A stretch of DNA of 64,000 nucleotides, taken from Candidatus Chryseobacterium colombiense. GTDB lineage: Bacteria > Bacteroidota > Bacteroidia > Flavobacteriales > Weeksellaceae. The stretch lies in NCBI GenBank assembly GCA_029203185.1, contig CP119310.1, forward strand, positions 1,302,001-1,366,000. The letters are read 5' to 3'. Below are positions 48,800 through 56,987 of the stretch, piece by piece. Within the stretch, counting starts at the first letter, position 1. Every line of letters starts with the position of its first letter. A program made the translations under genes and the position numbers. The notes under the pieces were generated by a model. It was not told the DNA's origin and ran no database searches. It worked only from the letters and a program-made list of their open reading frames with translations.

Positions 48800-51019
48800 A
48801 TGTCAGACAAATCAAAAATCTATTACACCCTTACGGATGAGGCTCCAATGTTGGCGACACACTCGTTTTTACCGATTGTAAAAGCTTTTACAAAATCAGC
48901 AAACATCGAGATCGCAGTTCCGGATATTTCTTTGGCTGGAAGAATTTTAGCAAACTTCCCTGAATTTCTGAAAGATGATCAGAAAATCGGTGATGCGTTG
49001 GCTGAATTGGGTCAATTGGCGACTCAACCTGATGCGAACATTATCAAATTACCAAATATTTCCGCTTCTGCACCGCAATTAGATGCTGCTATTGCTGAAT
49101 TACAGGCTAAAGGTTTCGCAGTTCCAAATTATCCTGCAGAACCTAAAAATGATGAAGAAAAAGCGATTAAGGCTAAATATGCGAAGGTTTTAGGAAGTGC
49201 CGTAAACCCTGTATTAAGAGAAGGAAATTCTGACAGACGTGCTCCAAAAGCTGTTAAAAACTACGCAAAAGCAAATCCTCACAGAATGGGTGATTGGGCT
49301 TCCGACAGCAAAACTGATGTAGCTCACATGAATGAAGGTGATTTCTACGGAACTGAAACTTCAACAACGCTAGAAAATGCTACAAAATACAGAATCGTTT
49401 TCAAAGGAAACGATGGTTCTGAAACTCAATTAAAAGATTTCGCCGCTCTTCAGGCTGGAGAAGTTATTGATTCTTCTGTAATGAACTTAAACGCTTTGAA
49501 AGCTTTCGTACAGCAAGCTATTGAAGAAGCTAAAAACAGAAACGTACTTCTTTCTGCTCACCTGAAAGCTACGATGATGAAAATCTCTGATCCAATCATT
49601 TTTGGAGCTATCGTAGAAACTTTCTTTAAAGATGTTTTCGCCAAATATGCTGAGACTTTCAAATCACTAGATATTAATCCAAACAACGGTCTTGCCGATC
49701 TTTTTGATAAAATAAAAGGAAATGCTCAGGAAGCTGAGATCAAAGCGGATATAGAAGCTGCTTTGGCAAACGGACCAAGAGTGGCAATGGTAAATTCTGA
49801 CAAAGGAATTACGAATTTCCACGTTCCTTCTGACATCATCGTTGATGCTTCTATGGCTGCTTTAGTAAGAGGTGGAGGTAAAATGTGGAACAAAGAAGGA
49901 AAAGAAGAAGATACAGTCGCTATCATTCCGGACCGTTCTTACGCAGGATTCTACCAAGCTGTAATCGATGATATGAAAGCACACGGAAAATTGGATCCTA
50001 CAACAATGGGTTCTGTTCCGAATGTTGGTTTAATGGCTCAAAAAGCTGAAGAATACGGTTCTCATGACAAAACGTTCCAGGCTTCTGCTGAAGGAAAAAT
50101 TGAAGTTCAGGACGAAAACGGAAACGTTCTTCTTTCTCGGAAAGTAGAAAAAGGAGATATCTTCAGAATGTGTCAGACTAAAGACGCTCCAATCCAGGAC
50201 TGGGTAAAATTAGCGGTAAACAGAGCAAGATTATCTGATACACCTGCAATCTTCTGGTTAGACAAAGGAAGAGCTCACGATAGAGAAATGATCAAAAAAG
50301 TAGAAAAATATTTAGCTGATCACGATACAAACGGTCTTGACATCAAAATTCTTGATGTAAAAGATGCCATGACTGAAACATTAAGAAGAGCAAGAGAAGG
50401 AAAAGATACGATTTCTGTTTCCGGAAACGTATTGAGAGATTATTTAACTGACCTTTTCCCGATTCTTGAACTTGGAACTTCTGCAAAAATGCTTTCTATC
50501 GTACCATTAATGAATGGTGGTGGTTTATTTGAAACAGGAGCCGGAGGTTCTGCCCCAAAACACGTTGAGCAGTTCATCGAAGAAGGATATTTAAGATGGG
50601 ATTCTCTAGGTGAATTCTTAGCACTTCAGGCTTCTTTAGAGCATTTGGCACAAACGCAGGGCAACACAAAATCTCAGGTTTTAGCCGATGCATTGGATGA
50701 AGCAAATGCTAAATTCTTAGCTACAGATAAATCTCCTGCAAGAAAAGTAGGACAAATCGATAACAGAGGTTCTCACTTCTATTTGGCAATGTATTGGGCT
50801 GAAGCATTGGCTAACCAAACTGCTGATACTGAATTAGCTGCTCAATTTGCTCCTGTTGCAGAAGCAATGAAGGAAAATGAAGAAGTGATCAACGCTGAAT
50901 TAATTGGCGCTCAAGGGAAACCTCAAAATATTGACGGTTACTACAAAACTGACACGTATAAAACGTATGCAGCCATGAGACCAAGTACAGTTTTAAATGA
51001 AATCATCGACGGAATTTAA
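48800..51019 (+). CDS. icd: Isocitrate dehydrogenase (NADP+), monomeric type
   Basis: 739 residues, the length of the monomeric IDH class (the dimeric enzyme is about 415). The start MSDKSKIYYTLTDEAPMLATHSFLPIVKAFT and the segments REGNSDRRAPKAVKNYAKANPHRMG, KATMMKISDPIIFGAIVE and NGGGLFETGAGGSAPKHVEQF are characteristic. It converts isocitrate to 2-oxoglutarate with NADP+ in the cytoplasmic TCA cycle. An exact -7 box lies upstream and a terminator follows. Confidence 0.97.
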   Translation: MSDKSKIYYTLTDEAPMLATHSFLPIVKAFTKSANIEIAVPDISLAGRILANFPEFLKDDQKIGDALAELGQLATQPDANIIKLPNISASAPQLDAAIAELQAKGFAVPNYPAEPKNDEEKAIKAKYAKVLGSAVNPVLREGNSDRRAPKAVKNYAKANPHRMGDWASDSKTDVAHMNEGDFYGTETSTTLENATKYRIVFKGNDGSETQLKDFAALQAGEVIDSSVMNLNALKAFVQQAIEEAKNRNVLLSAHLKATMMKISDPIIFGAIVETFFKDVFAKYAETFKSLDINPNNGLADLFDKIKGNAQEAEIKADIEAALANGPRVAMVNSDKGITNFHVPSDIIVDASMAALVRGGGKMWNKEGKEEDTVAIIPDRSYAGFYQAVIDDMKAHGKLDPTTMGSVPNVGLMAQKAEEYGSHDKTFQASAEGKIEVQDENGNVLLSRKVEKGDIFRMCQTKDAPIQDWVKLAVNRARLSDTPAIFWLDKGRAHDREMIKKVEKYLADHDTNGLDIKILDVKDAMTETLRRAREGKDTISVSGNVLRDYLTDLFPILELGTSAKMLSIVPLMNGGGLFETGAGGSAPKHVEQFIEEGYLRWDSLGEFLALQASLEHLAQTQGNTKSQVLADALDEANAKFLATDKSPARKVGQIDNRGSHFYLAMYWAEALANQTADTELAAQFAPVAEAMKENEEVINAELIGAQGKPQNIDGYYKTDTYKTYAAMRPSTVLNEIIDGI

Positions 51020-51042
51020 TTTTCGGTTTTGATATAAAAATG

Positions 51043-51072
51043 AAAAGCTCCTTTTTTTAAGGAGCTTTTTTT
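51043..51072 (+). terminator. Terminator of icd
   Basis: Stem AAAAGCTCCTT/AAGGAGCTTTT (51043-51053 and 51059-51069) with a T-rich tail. Confidence 0.85.
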
Positions 51073-51127
51073 ATTCATTTAAACTTAAGGCTTTGGAATG
51101 AATAAATATATGAAGCGAGAACAGATT

Positions 51128-51153
51128 AGATTCTTCCTTCGTCAGAATGACAG
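51128..51153. repeat. Intergenic repeat, single copy
   Basis: Intact copy of the dispersed repeat between the icd and MFS terminators; no inverted partner close by. The rest of this 320-base gap (51020-51343) holds only the two terminators. Confidence 0.65.
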
Positions 51154-51270
51154 CAATAGCCTGATATCTTGTATTTGAAATCGGAAATAACAGTGAAAGA
51201 AATTTAAAGTAAAAATAAATATCATCCGTCTATGATAAAAGCAAATATCAACTTTTCAAATTACTTATGT

Positions 51271-51306
51271 AAAAAATAAATCCTCTCAGTACTGGGAGGA
51301 TTTATT
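51271..51306 (-). terminator. Terminator of the MFS gene
   Basis: Long dyad AATAAATCCTCTCAGT/ACTGGGAGGATTTATT (51275-51290 with 51291-51306), followed by T6 on the minus strand. Confidence 0.82.
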
Positions 51307-51343
51307 GTTCAATATGATGAGTAAAATAATATTCCGATCTTCG

Positions 51344-52576
51344 CTAAGCGTGTGCTTTTCTTATTTTAATCATACTTAAGATAATCAGCCCCAAAATTCC
51401 TAAAACAAAATAGCCTTCTGCAACCTGCAACTGAATCTGAGGTTTGATTAATGCTGCAATTCCATAGCTGAGAGCCGAGGTGATGATAAAAGCAATTCCG
51501 CCTGTTAAACCACCTGCGATACCTGCAGAATTAGGGAATCTTCCGATACAATATGAAAAATAATTGTTAAAAATAAACCCAGCCGTCACGTGAATCACAA
51601 AAGCAAAGGCAACCAGACTGTAAATATTACTTGAAAAATACGAAGCCGCAAACATCAGAACAATTAAAGCTAACTGGATAAAGTTCGCATACCGAATTTT
51701 AGGTAAAAATGCTTTGTTAATTAATGCTTTTCCTAAAAAACCACCCGTCATCCAGGCAAAACCAAGGATAAGAGAAACATACCCGGCTACAACTTCAGAA
51801 TATCCCATTTTATGCTCAATGATAAAAGATCCGCATAAATTGAAGAACATTATCATTGAATAGCTCAATCCGCACATCAGCATTCCGTAGAAGAAATCTT
51901 TAGCTTTAAACATTGATTCGTATTCTTTTAAGAGGAATTCCACATGAAAAGGATTTCTCTTTTTAAGTGTTTCCCCGGAAAATATGAATTCTAAAATTAA
52001 AAGCAGTAAACTGTATCCGGCCAGAACATAGAAATTGGACTGCCATCCGAAGTTTTTCTGTAAATATCCTCCGATAAACGGCGCAATGATCGGTCCAACA
52101 GACCAGACAATGGTCATAATACTTAAATAATGTTTTCGCTCATCTCCTTCATAAACATCCACAAAAAATGCTCTTTTGGAAACTACGGCAAAACCTGATA
52201 AAATACCTTGCAATACACGCATTGAATAGATGACAAAAATATTCTGCGTAGTCGCTGTCACTAAAAATGAAACGATAAATAAAGCCAGAGAAGCCATTGA
52301 AACCTTATACCTTCCGAAAGAATCAACAATACTCCCTGCAAAAAACTGAGTCAGCCCGTAGCTGATTAAAAATAGGGATAAAGTAAGCTGAATATTGCTT
52401 TCCGTCTGATGCAGTTCTGTTGCCATACTCGGCATTGAAGGCAAATAAATATCGGTAGCAAGACCCGACATCGGAATGACTGCAAATGCTAAAATTGTAG
52501 CAATAAATTTATTTTTTTCTTTGAGTGTTACCATTCTGTCATTACATCTTTTCATTAAAAATTCAGATTCCAGCAT
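51344..52576 (-). CDS. MFS transporter, Bcr/CflA-like
   Basis: 410 residues with twelve membrane helices. The N-terminal half has the MFS motif TDIYLPSMPSMA followed by FLISYGLTQFFAGSIVDSFGRYK (loop 2-3 pattern) and SMRVLQGILSGFAVVSKRAFFVD. The sequence is of the Bcr/CflA drug-efflux branch and probably exports a toxic compound in exchange for protons. Alternative starts are M8 and M15, which leave the first helix intact. It lies 37 bases downstream of an aldo/keto reductase, with an AraC regulator beyond. Confidence 0.9.
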   Translation of the reverse strand: MLESEFLMKRCNDRMVTLKEKNKFIATILAFAVIPMSGLATDIYLPSMPSMATELHQTESNIQLTLSLFLISYGLTQFFAGSIVDSFGRYKVSMASLALFIVSFLVTATTQNIFVIYSMRVLQGILSGFAVVSKRAFFVDVYEGDERKHYLSIMTIVWSVGPIIAPFIGGYLQKNFGWQSNFYVLAGYSLLLLILEFIFSGETLKKRNPFHVEFLLKEYESMFKAKDFFYGMLMCGLSYSMIMFFNLCGSFIIEHKMGYSEVVAGYVSLILGFAWMTGGFLGKALINKAFLPKIRYANFIQLALIVLMFAASYFSSNIYSLVAFAFVIHVTAGFIFNNYFSYCIGRFPNSAGIAGGLTGGIAFIITSALSYGIAALIKPQIQLQVAEGYFVLGILGLIILSMIKIRKAHA

Positions 52577-52613
52577 TATCTCCGGAATTTAAATTTTACA
52601 TAATCGTTTTATT

Positions 52614-53615
52614 TTAATTGTTTACCAATTTCATAGAGCCTTCATTGTATCTTTCTCCGGTATTGGGATACTTTTTCAAAATAGCATCAATAGTTTCCAA
52701 ATCTGACTGTGAAAGCTCGATATTGATAGCTGCTATATTTTCCTCTAAATATTTAATACGTTTGGTTCCTGGAATCGGAATAATATCTTCACCCTGACTT
52801 AATACCCAAGCAAGTGCCAACTGAGTTCCTTTTACCCCTTTTGAGGCCGCAAAATCATTGATCTCCTTAGCTAAATTTCTGTTATTTTCAAGATACTCCG
52901 TCTGATAACGAGGCAATGATTTTCTGAAATCTTCATCTCCAAAATTCTGAACCTCATTGATATTAGAGAAAAGCCCTCTCGCCAAAGGAGAATATGGCAC
53001 TAAAGCAATTCCCAATTCTCTGATTGTAGGCAGGATTTCTTTTTCAACATCTTTTGTCAAAATAGAATATTCTGATTGTAAAGCAGTAATAGGATGAATT
53101 TTATTTGCTTTTCTGATAGATTCCGCAGAAGCTTCCGATAATCCTAAATACTTTACTTTACCTGCTTTCACAAGATCTGCCATTGCTCCCACTGTTTCTT
53201 CAACAGGAATGTTAGGATCTACTCTGTGAGCATAATAAAGGTCAATTTCATCAATTTTCAATCTTTGAAGACTTAGATCAACTGCCTGTTTGATCCACTC
53301 CGGCGAACCGTCAAAATAGGTTCCGGGAGCTCCGCTGTGACTGGCTTTTCCGTCTTTAAATCTGAATCCGAATTTGGTAGCGATAAAAATTTTGTCACGA
53401 TTCGGAACCAATACTTTGGAAATAAGTTTTTCATTTTCCCCGTTCGCATACATATCTGCCGTATCCCAGAAGTTGACTCCTAAGTCTAAAGCCTTATGTA
53501 GCGTGTTAATACTTTCCTGCTCATCCGTCGGTCCATACGCAAAGCTCATTCCCATGCACCCCAAACCGATCGCCGATAACTGTTCTTCTGTGTTTCCTAA
53601 TTTTCTAAATTTCAT
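52614..53615 (-). CDS. Aldo/keto reductase, AraC-linked
   Basis: 333 residues with the AKR fold: MKFRKLGNTEEQLSAIGLGCMGMSFAYGP, NFWDTADMYANGENEKLI (Asp and Tyr), KIFIATKFGFR (Lys), EIDLYYAHRVDP and IPIPGTKRIKYLEENI. It resembles the AKR at 3838-4821 but is a separate paralogue. A carbonyl substrate is inferred. A TAATTTTG -7 box at 53644-53651 and direct repeats upstream of it suggest AraC-dependent activation together with the MFS gene. Confidence 0.9.
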   Translation of the reverse strand: MKFRKLGNTEEQLSAIGLGCMGMSFAYGPTDEQESINTLHKALDLGVNFWDTADMYANGENEKLISKVLVPNRDKIFIATKFGFRFKDGKASHSGAPGTYFDGSPEWIKQAVDLSLQRLKIDEIDLYYAHRVDPNIPVEETVGAMADLVKAGKVKYLGLSEASAESIRKANKIHPITALQSEYSILTKDVEKEILPTIRELGIALVPYSPLARGLFSNINEVQNFGDEDFRKSLPRYQTEYLENNRNLAKEINDFAASKGVKGTQLALAWVLSQGEDIIPIPGTKRIKYLEENIAAINIELSQSDLETIDAILKKYPNTGERYNEGSMKLVNN

Positions 53616-53643
53616 GATAGATTGTGATTTTAAATTTACAGGA

Positions 53644-53651
53644 CAAAATTA
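53644..53651 (-). promoter_or_regulatory. Promoter -7 box of the reductase-MFS unit
   Basis: Minus strand TAATTTTG fits TANNTTTG, 29 bases before the reductase ATG. The TTG box is missing, as expected for an activator-dependent promoter. Confidence 0.45.
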
Positions 53652-53679
53652 TAACTGAATTGTAAAGATTCTGATATAG

Positions 53680-53710
53680 AATTCAAACGAAGAATTATAA
53701 AATTCAAACA
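53680..53710. promoter_or_regulatory. Candidate AraC-protein binding site (direct repeats)
   Basis: AATTCAAAC occurs at 53680-53688 and again at 53701-53709, exactly 21 bases (two helical turns) apart, upstream of the reductase promoter. The 18-mer AATTATAAAATTCAAACA (53693-53710) is identical to one at the AraC gene's own promoter. Confidence 0.55.
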
Positions 53711-54609
53711 ACAGAAGTTCTGACCGCATTGGGCGTCATTCCGGTTTGTTTTTTAAAATAATTGGTAAAATACGCTGGCTCTTCGAAACCTAATCCATAG
53801 GCAATTTCAGAAACGTTCCAGTCCGTATGTTTCAATAGCGCATTCGCTTCCTGGATAATTCTGGAAGCAATCTGCTGGCTTGTAGTTCTTCCCGTAATTT
53901 CCTTTACGGAGCGGTTGAGCGAATTAACATGAATGGAAAGGCTTTCCGCATAATCCACCGGACTTTTCAACCTTAAAAATCTTTCCGGACTGTCGATCGG
54001 GAACTGTCTTTCCAATAATTCCATGAATAAAGAAGCTACGCGTTGGGAAGCATTCTGATAAGGTTCAAAATTTTCCGCAGGATGCATCTTCATGGTTTCA
54101 TGGATCAACAGATGAAGATAAGCACGCAACATATCGTATTTATGTAAATAATCCGACTGTATTTCCGTCATCATTTTAACAAAAATATCTGAAACGGTTT
54201 TCTGCTGTTCTTCATCAATAAAGAAAATCGGAGTTCCGCCAATTCTGAAAAGCGGTGATTCCTGAAGAGTCCCCAAACGGTTTCCGTAATGTAAAAACTG
54301 GTCTGTAAAAAGACAGAAAAAACCTTTTTGGTCATCGTCATCCGCTTCCCATGAATAGGGAACCACAGGATTTGAAAATAATAAAGCCGGACGGTCTACA
54401 TGAATCCATTTATCTGCATAATGGAGCTTTCCTTTTCCTATAATTAAAGAAATTTTGTAATAATCTCTTCTGCTGTAAGGCGTAATTGACGAACAGTTTT
54501 CACGCGAAAAAACATTGAAATGCCCCACTCCCGGAGTTTTGACACATTGCAAGCCATAGTTATGGGCATTCCGCTCATAAAAACCTTTTATTGTTTCTCT
54601 GGATTCCAT
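53704..54609 (-). CDS. AraC-family transcriptional regulator
   Basis: 301 residues. An N-terminal cupin-like sensing domain (about 20-170, with RRDYYKISLIIGKGKLHYADKWIHVDRPALLFSNP) precedes a C-terminal double helix-turn-helix (SLSIHVNSLNRSVKEITGRTTSQQIASRIIQEANALL...VSEIAYGLGFEEPAYFTNYFKKQTGMTPN). It is the upstream gene of the reductase-MFS unit and probably activates it in response to a small molecule. It ends inside the candidate operator of that unit, and an identical 18-base site overlaps its own promoter. Confidence 0.9.
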   Translation of the reverse strand: MESRETIKGFYERNAHNYGLQCVKTPGVGHFNVFSRENCSSITPYSRRDYYKISLIIGKGKLHYADKWIHVDRPALLFSNPVVPYSWEADDDDQKGFFCLFTDQFLHYGNRLGTLQESPLFRIGGTPIFFIDEEQQKTVSDIFVKMMTEIQSDYLHKYDMLRAYLHLLIHETMKMHPAENFEPYQNASQRVASLFMELLERQFPIDSPERFLRLKSPVDYAESLSIHVNSLNRSVKEITGRTTSQQIASRIIQEANALLKHTDWNVSEIAYGLGFEEPAYFTNYFKKQTGMTPNAVRTSVV

Positions 54610-54613
54610 AGTT

Positions 54614-54634
54614 CAAAATTATAAAATTCAAACA
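54614..54634 (-). promoter_or_regulatory. AraC-gene promoter with overlapping operator
   Basis: Minus strand TAATTTTG (54614-54621) lies four bases before the ATG, so the transcript may be leaderless. The 18-mer shared with the reductase promoter (54617-54634) overlaps this box, as expected for autorepression. Confidence 0.45.
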
Positions 54635-54668
54635 TAAGTTGTGTAAAAAATAATGATGATCGATAAAA

Positions 54669-54696
54669 TAAAAAATGACTAACCTTACGATTAGCC
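54669..54696 (-). terminator. Terminator of the following secreted-protein gene
   Basis: Minus strand GGCTAATC/GGTTAGTC with two G-T pairs and a short loop, followed by T5, downstream of the gene at 54730-55149. Confidence 0.6.
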
Positions 54697-54729
54697 ATTT
54701 CAAAATTGAATGTATAGTTGATAATTGGT

Positions 54730-55149
54730 TTAATAATGATATCCGTGGTTCTCTTTTTCTTTATATTCTTTTTTATTTCCGTGTTTGTATTTTTTATCAT
54801 AATGCTTATTACGGTTATACACTGCCACCGGATTTTGCCCTTTATAATATTTATTTTTGAATTTTAAATATTTCTCATGCCCCATAATTCTTTCCAACTC
54901 CACATATCTATCATCTCTCCATCCGTCGGGATTGTGGACATACACTCTATTCCACGAATTATAATTATCGTATCTATCGTTCAGAACATAAATCTGATTG
55001 GCCTGTGTCTGTGACAACACCAAATCAGCAATTACGGATGCCCAGTTGATATCTGTTATACTTCTTCTGTAATCGTTATAATAATCCGACTGTGCATATG
55101 TTAATCCAAATGTTCCGACAAGCATTGCTGTTATTATTAACTTTTTCAT
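54730..55149 (-). CDS. Hypothetical secreted Tyr/Lys-rich protein
   Basis: 139 residues with a signal peptide (MKKLIITAMLVGTFGLTYAQ). The middle reads WASVIADLVLSQTQANQIYVLNDRYDNYNSWNRVY, resembling repeat-type segments of small Bacteroidota envelope proteins that contain LxxxQ motifs. The C-terminal 35 residues are almost entirely Lys, Tyr, His, Glu and Asn and should be disordered and basic. It may bind an acidic surface or metal; function unknown. It carries its own terminator. Confidence 0.75.
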   Translation of the reverse strand: MKKLIITAMLVGTFGLTYAQSDYYNDYRRSITDINWASVIADLVLSQTQANQIYVLNDRYDNYNSWNRVYVHNPDGWRDDRYVELERIMGHEKYLKFKNKYYKGQNPVAVYNRNKHYDKKYKHGNKKEYKEKENHGYHY

Positions 55150-55394
55150 TTATCATCCTTTTTAAATTAAACTATCTATTAATTTTCAATTAGGATGCCA
55201 AATCAGCTTTAAATTATGTATAAAAGCTCTTCAAAATTCATAAATAACTGATAATCTACAAAATAGACTTCGAATATTATGAAAGAACTTATTCTATTTT
55301 CAAGTCTAATAAATTAGGCTATCAGAATTTTTCAGTTTCTTAATTTCTCAATAATTAGTTTTAAAAATATATAAAAAACAATTATTTTTCATTT
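55150..55394. other. Divergent intergenic region
   Basis: A+T-rich upstream region of the Tyr/Lys-rich gene and the GNAT gene. Only a 12-codon ORF at about 55279 is present, and no clear promoter is visible on the minus side. Confidence 0.35.
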
Positions 55395-55402
55395 TAAATT
55401 TG
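55395..55402 (+). promoter_or_regulatory. Promoter -7 box of the small GNAT gene
   Basis: TAAATTTG, 64 bases before the ATG, matches TANNTTTG. No TTG box is visible. Confidence 0.4.
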
Positions 55403-55465
55403 TAATTTTAAGAAGAGAAAAACAACAAAACCTCATTTTTTTAACTTCCAAAAAACCTCAATATT

Positions 55466-55753
55466 ATGGAAAATATAAAATTTGAAATATCTCCCTATCA
55501 AGACGAATTGCAGATATTGATTGATGAAAAAAAAGCAGGCTATATGTCCATAGAAATTGACGGAAGACTCCTTATTGTGTATTACACGAAGCTTAATGAG
55601 GAAGTGGAGGGAAAAGGATACGCCAAAATGCTTTTAGACGAATTGGTACGCTATGCCGAAGAAAAAGATTTGCTGGTAGATCCTGAATGTGATTTTGTGA
55701 GACAACAATTCGAAAATCATCCGGCAAGATATAAAGACATTTGGCATGCCTGA
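55466..55753 (+). CDS. Small GNAT-like (YjdJ/NATD1-type) protein
   Basis: 95 residues, the size of the NATD1/YjdJ group. AGYMSIEIDGRLLIVYYTKLNEEVEGKGYAKMLLDELVRYAEEKDLLVDPECDFVRQQFENHP carries the shortened acetyl-CoA site (EGKGYAK) and the DPECDFVRQQFENHP ending typical of the family. The function is unknown; an acetyl-CoA-binding protein is likely. It ends exactly where the convergent MBL gene ends. Confidence 0.88.
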   Translation: MENIKFEISPYQDELQILIDEKKAGYMSIEIDGRLLIVYYTKLNEEVEGKGYAKMLLDELVRYAEEKDLLVDPECDFVRQQFENHPARYKDIWHA

Positions 55754-56848
55754 TCAGTCTTCCCACCAGATCCTGAACTGCTGATCTTCTTTATTGAGGT
55801 CAACAGGCTCACCAATCATAGGCGTCAAAATATTCATTTTTTTTTCTTTTCCGAGAGCGACTACTTTTTCCAAAGGTTCATTCCATGGATGCAATGCCAG
55901 TGCGAATTTTGAAGAGTGTACCGGAATAATCTTTTTTGCCTTCACATCTATACTTGCCTGAATCACATCTTGCGGTAAGGCATGAATATATTTCCAAGCT
56001 TCATTATACTGTCCGTTCTCCATAATGGCATAGTCAAACGGGCCAAATTGTTCTCCGATCATTTTAAAATGGGTATCATATCCGCTATCACCTCCTAAAA
56101 ATATTTTTTTGGTAGGAGTTTGCAATACATAAGATGTCCATAATGTAACATTCCTTTTCATCTTTCTTCCCGAAAAATGCCTTGCAGGAGTAAAAATTAT
56201 TTTAATGGTATTCTTTAAGACAGCTTCACCTCCCCATTCTTCTTCAATAAGCTGACCAGGTGAATATCCCCATTTTTCTAAATGAGCCCCCACACCGAGA
56301 GGTACGATAACTTTTCCTACTTTATCTTTAATTGCTTTTACGGTCGGATAATCCAAATGATCATAATGATCATGTGTAATTACTAAATAATCTATCGTCG
56401 GAATATCTTCCGGTTTGAAAATATCGGCTCCGGCAAATGCCTTATTGAAAAATTTGAAAGGAGAACCATACAAACTGAGCACGGGATCAATCAAAAATGA
56501 AACCCCATCTGTCTGAATAAAATATGATGAATGTCCTATCCAGATAAAAACATCCTGATCTTTTGGAAGGTTTTTCAAATCTGTATGAATAGACGGAAGT
56601 TTTTTTGAAGGCTTCAAAAACGGAGTTTTCTTTTTGAAAAAGAAATCATATAATACTTTAGGCATCGAATATCCTTCTGCCAGTGAAGGGGTATGGCTTA
56701 AATTCTGGAACTGCTTATCTTTAAAATGCTTTGACTGCTGCATTCTTGCCAGTCTTTCCCCTTTTGCCTCTGCCCCGAAAACATCCTGACTGGTCACTAT
56801 AAAATACAGGATGACTAAAACCGTTATTGTAATAAATATATATATCAT
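55754..56848 (-). CDS. MBL-fold hydrolase (NAPE-PLD/UlaG-like)
   Basis: 364 residues. An N-terminal hydrophobic segment (MIYIFITITVLVILYFIVT) is a membrane anchor or signal. The metallo-beta-lactamase domain carries VITHDHYDHLD (HxHxDH metal motif), PARHFSGR, FLGGDSGYD and IIPVHSSKFA, all metal-site regions. Sequence and layout recall NAPE-phospholipase-D-like or UlaG-like hydrolases acting on phosphodiesters or lactones. The active site should be periplasmic if the segment is a signal. Substrate unknown. Confidence 0.88.
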   Translation of the reverse strand: MIYIFITITVLVILYFIVTSQDVFGAEAKGERLARMQQSKHFKDKQFQNLSHTPSLAEGYSMPKVLYDFFFKKKTPFLKPSKKLPSIHTDLKNLPKDQDVFIWIGHSSYFIQTDGVSFLIDPVLSLYGSPFKFFNKAFAGADIFKPEDIPTIDYLVITHDHYDHLDYPTVKAIKDKVGKVIVPLGVGAHLEKWGYSPGQLIEEEWGGEAVLKNTIKIIFTPARHFSGRKMKRNVTLWTSYVLQTPTKKIFLGGDSGYDTHFKMIGEQFGPFDYAIMENGQYNEAWKYIHALPQDVIQASIDVKAKKIIPVHSSKFALALHPWNEPLEKVVALGKEKKMNILTPMIGEPVDLNKEDQQFRIWWED

Positions 56849-56987
56849 TTCTTAAATAGCCAAATGTATGACATTATCCTCTATGACGATCAATAAAGAG
56901 AATACCTTTATTTTTTACTTAATTTTATATAAAAAGCAAAACATTATTCTAAACTTTTATAAATTAGCCCATTGAAATTTCTGAACA

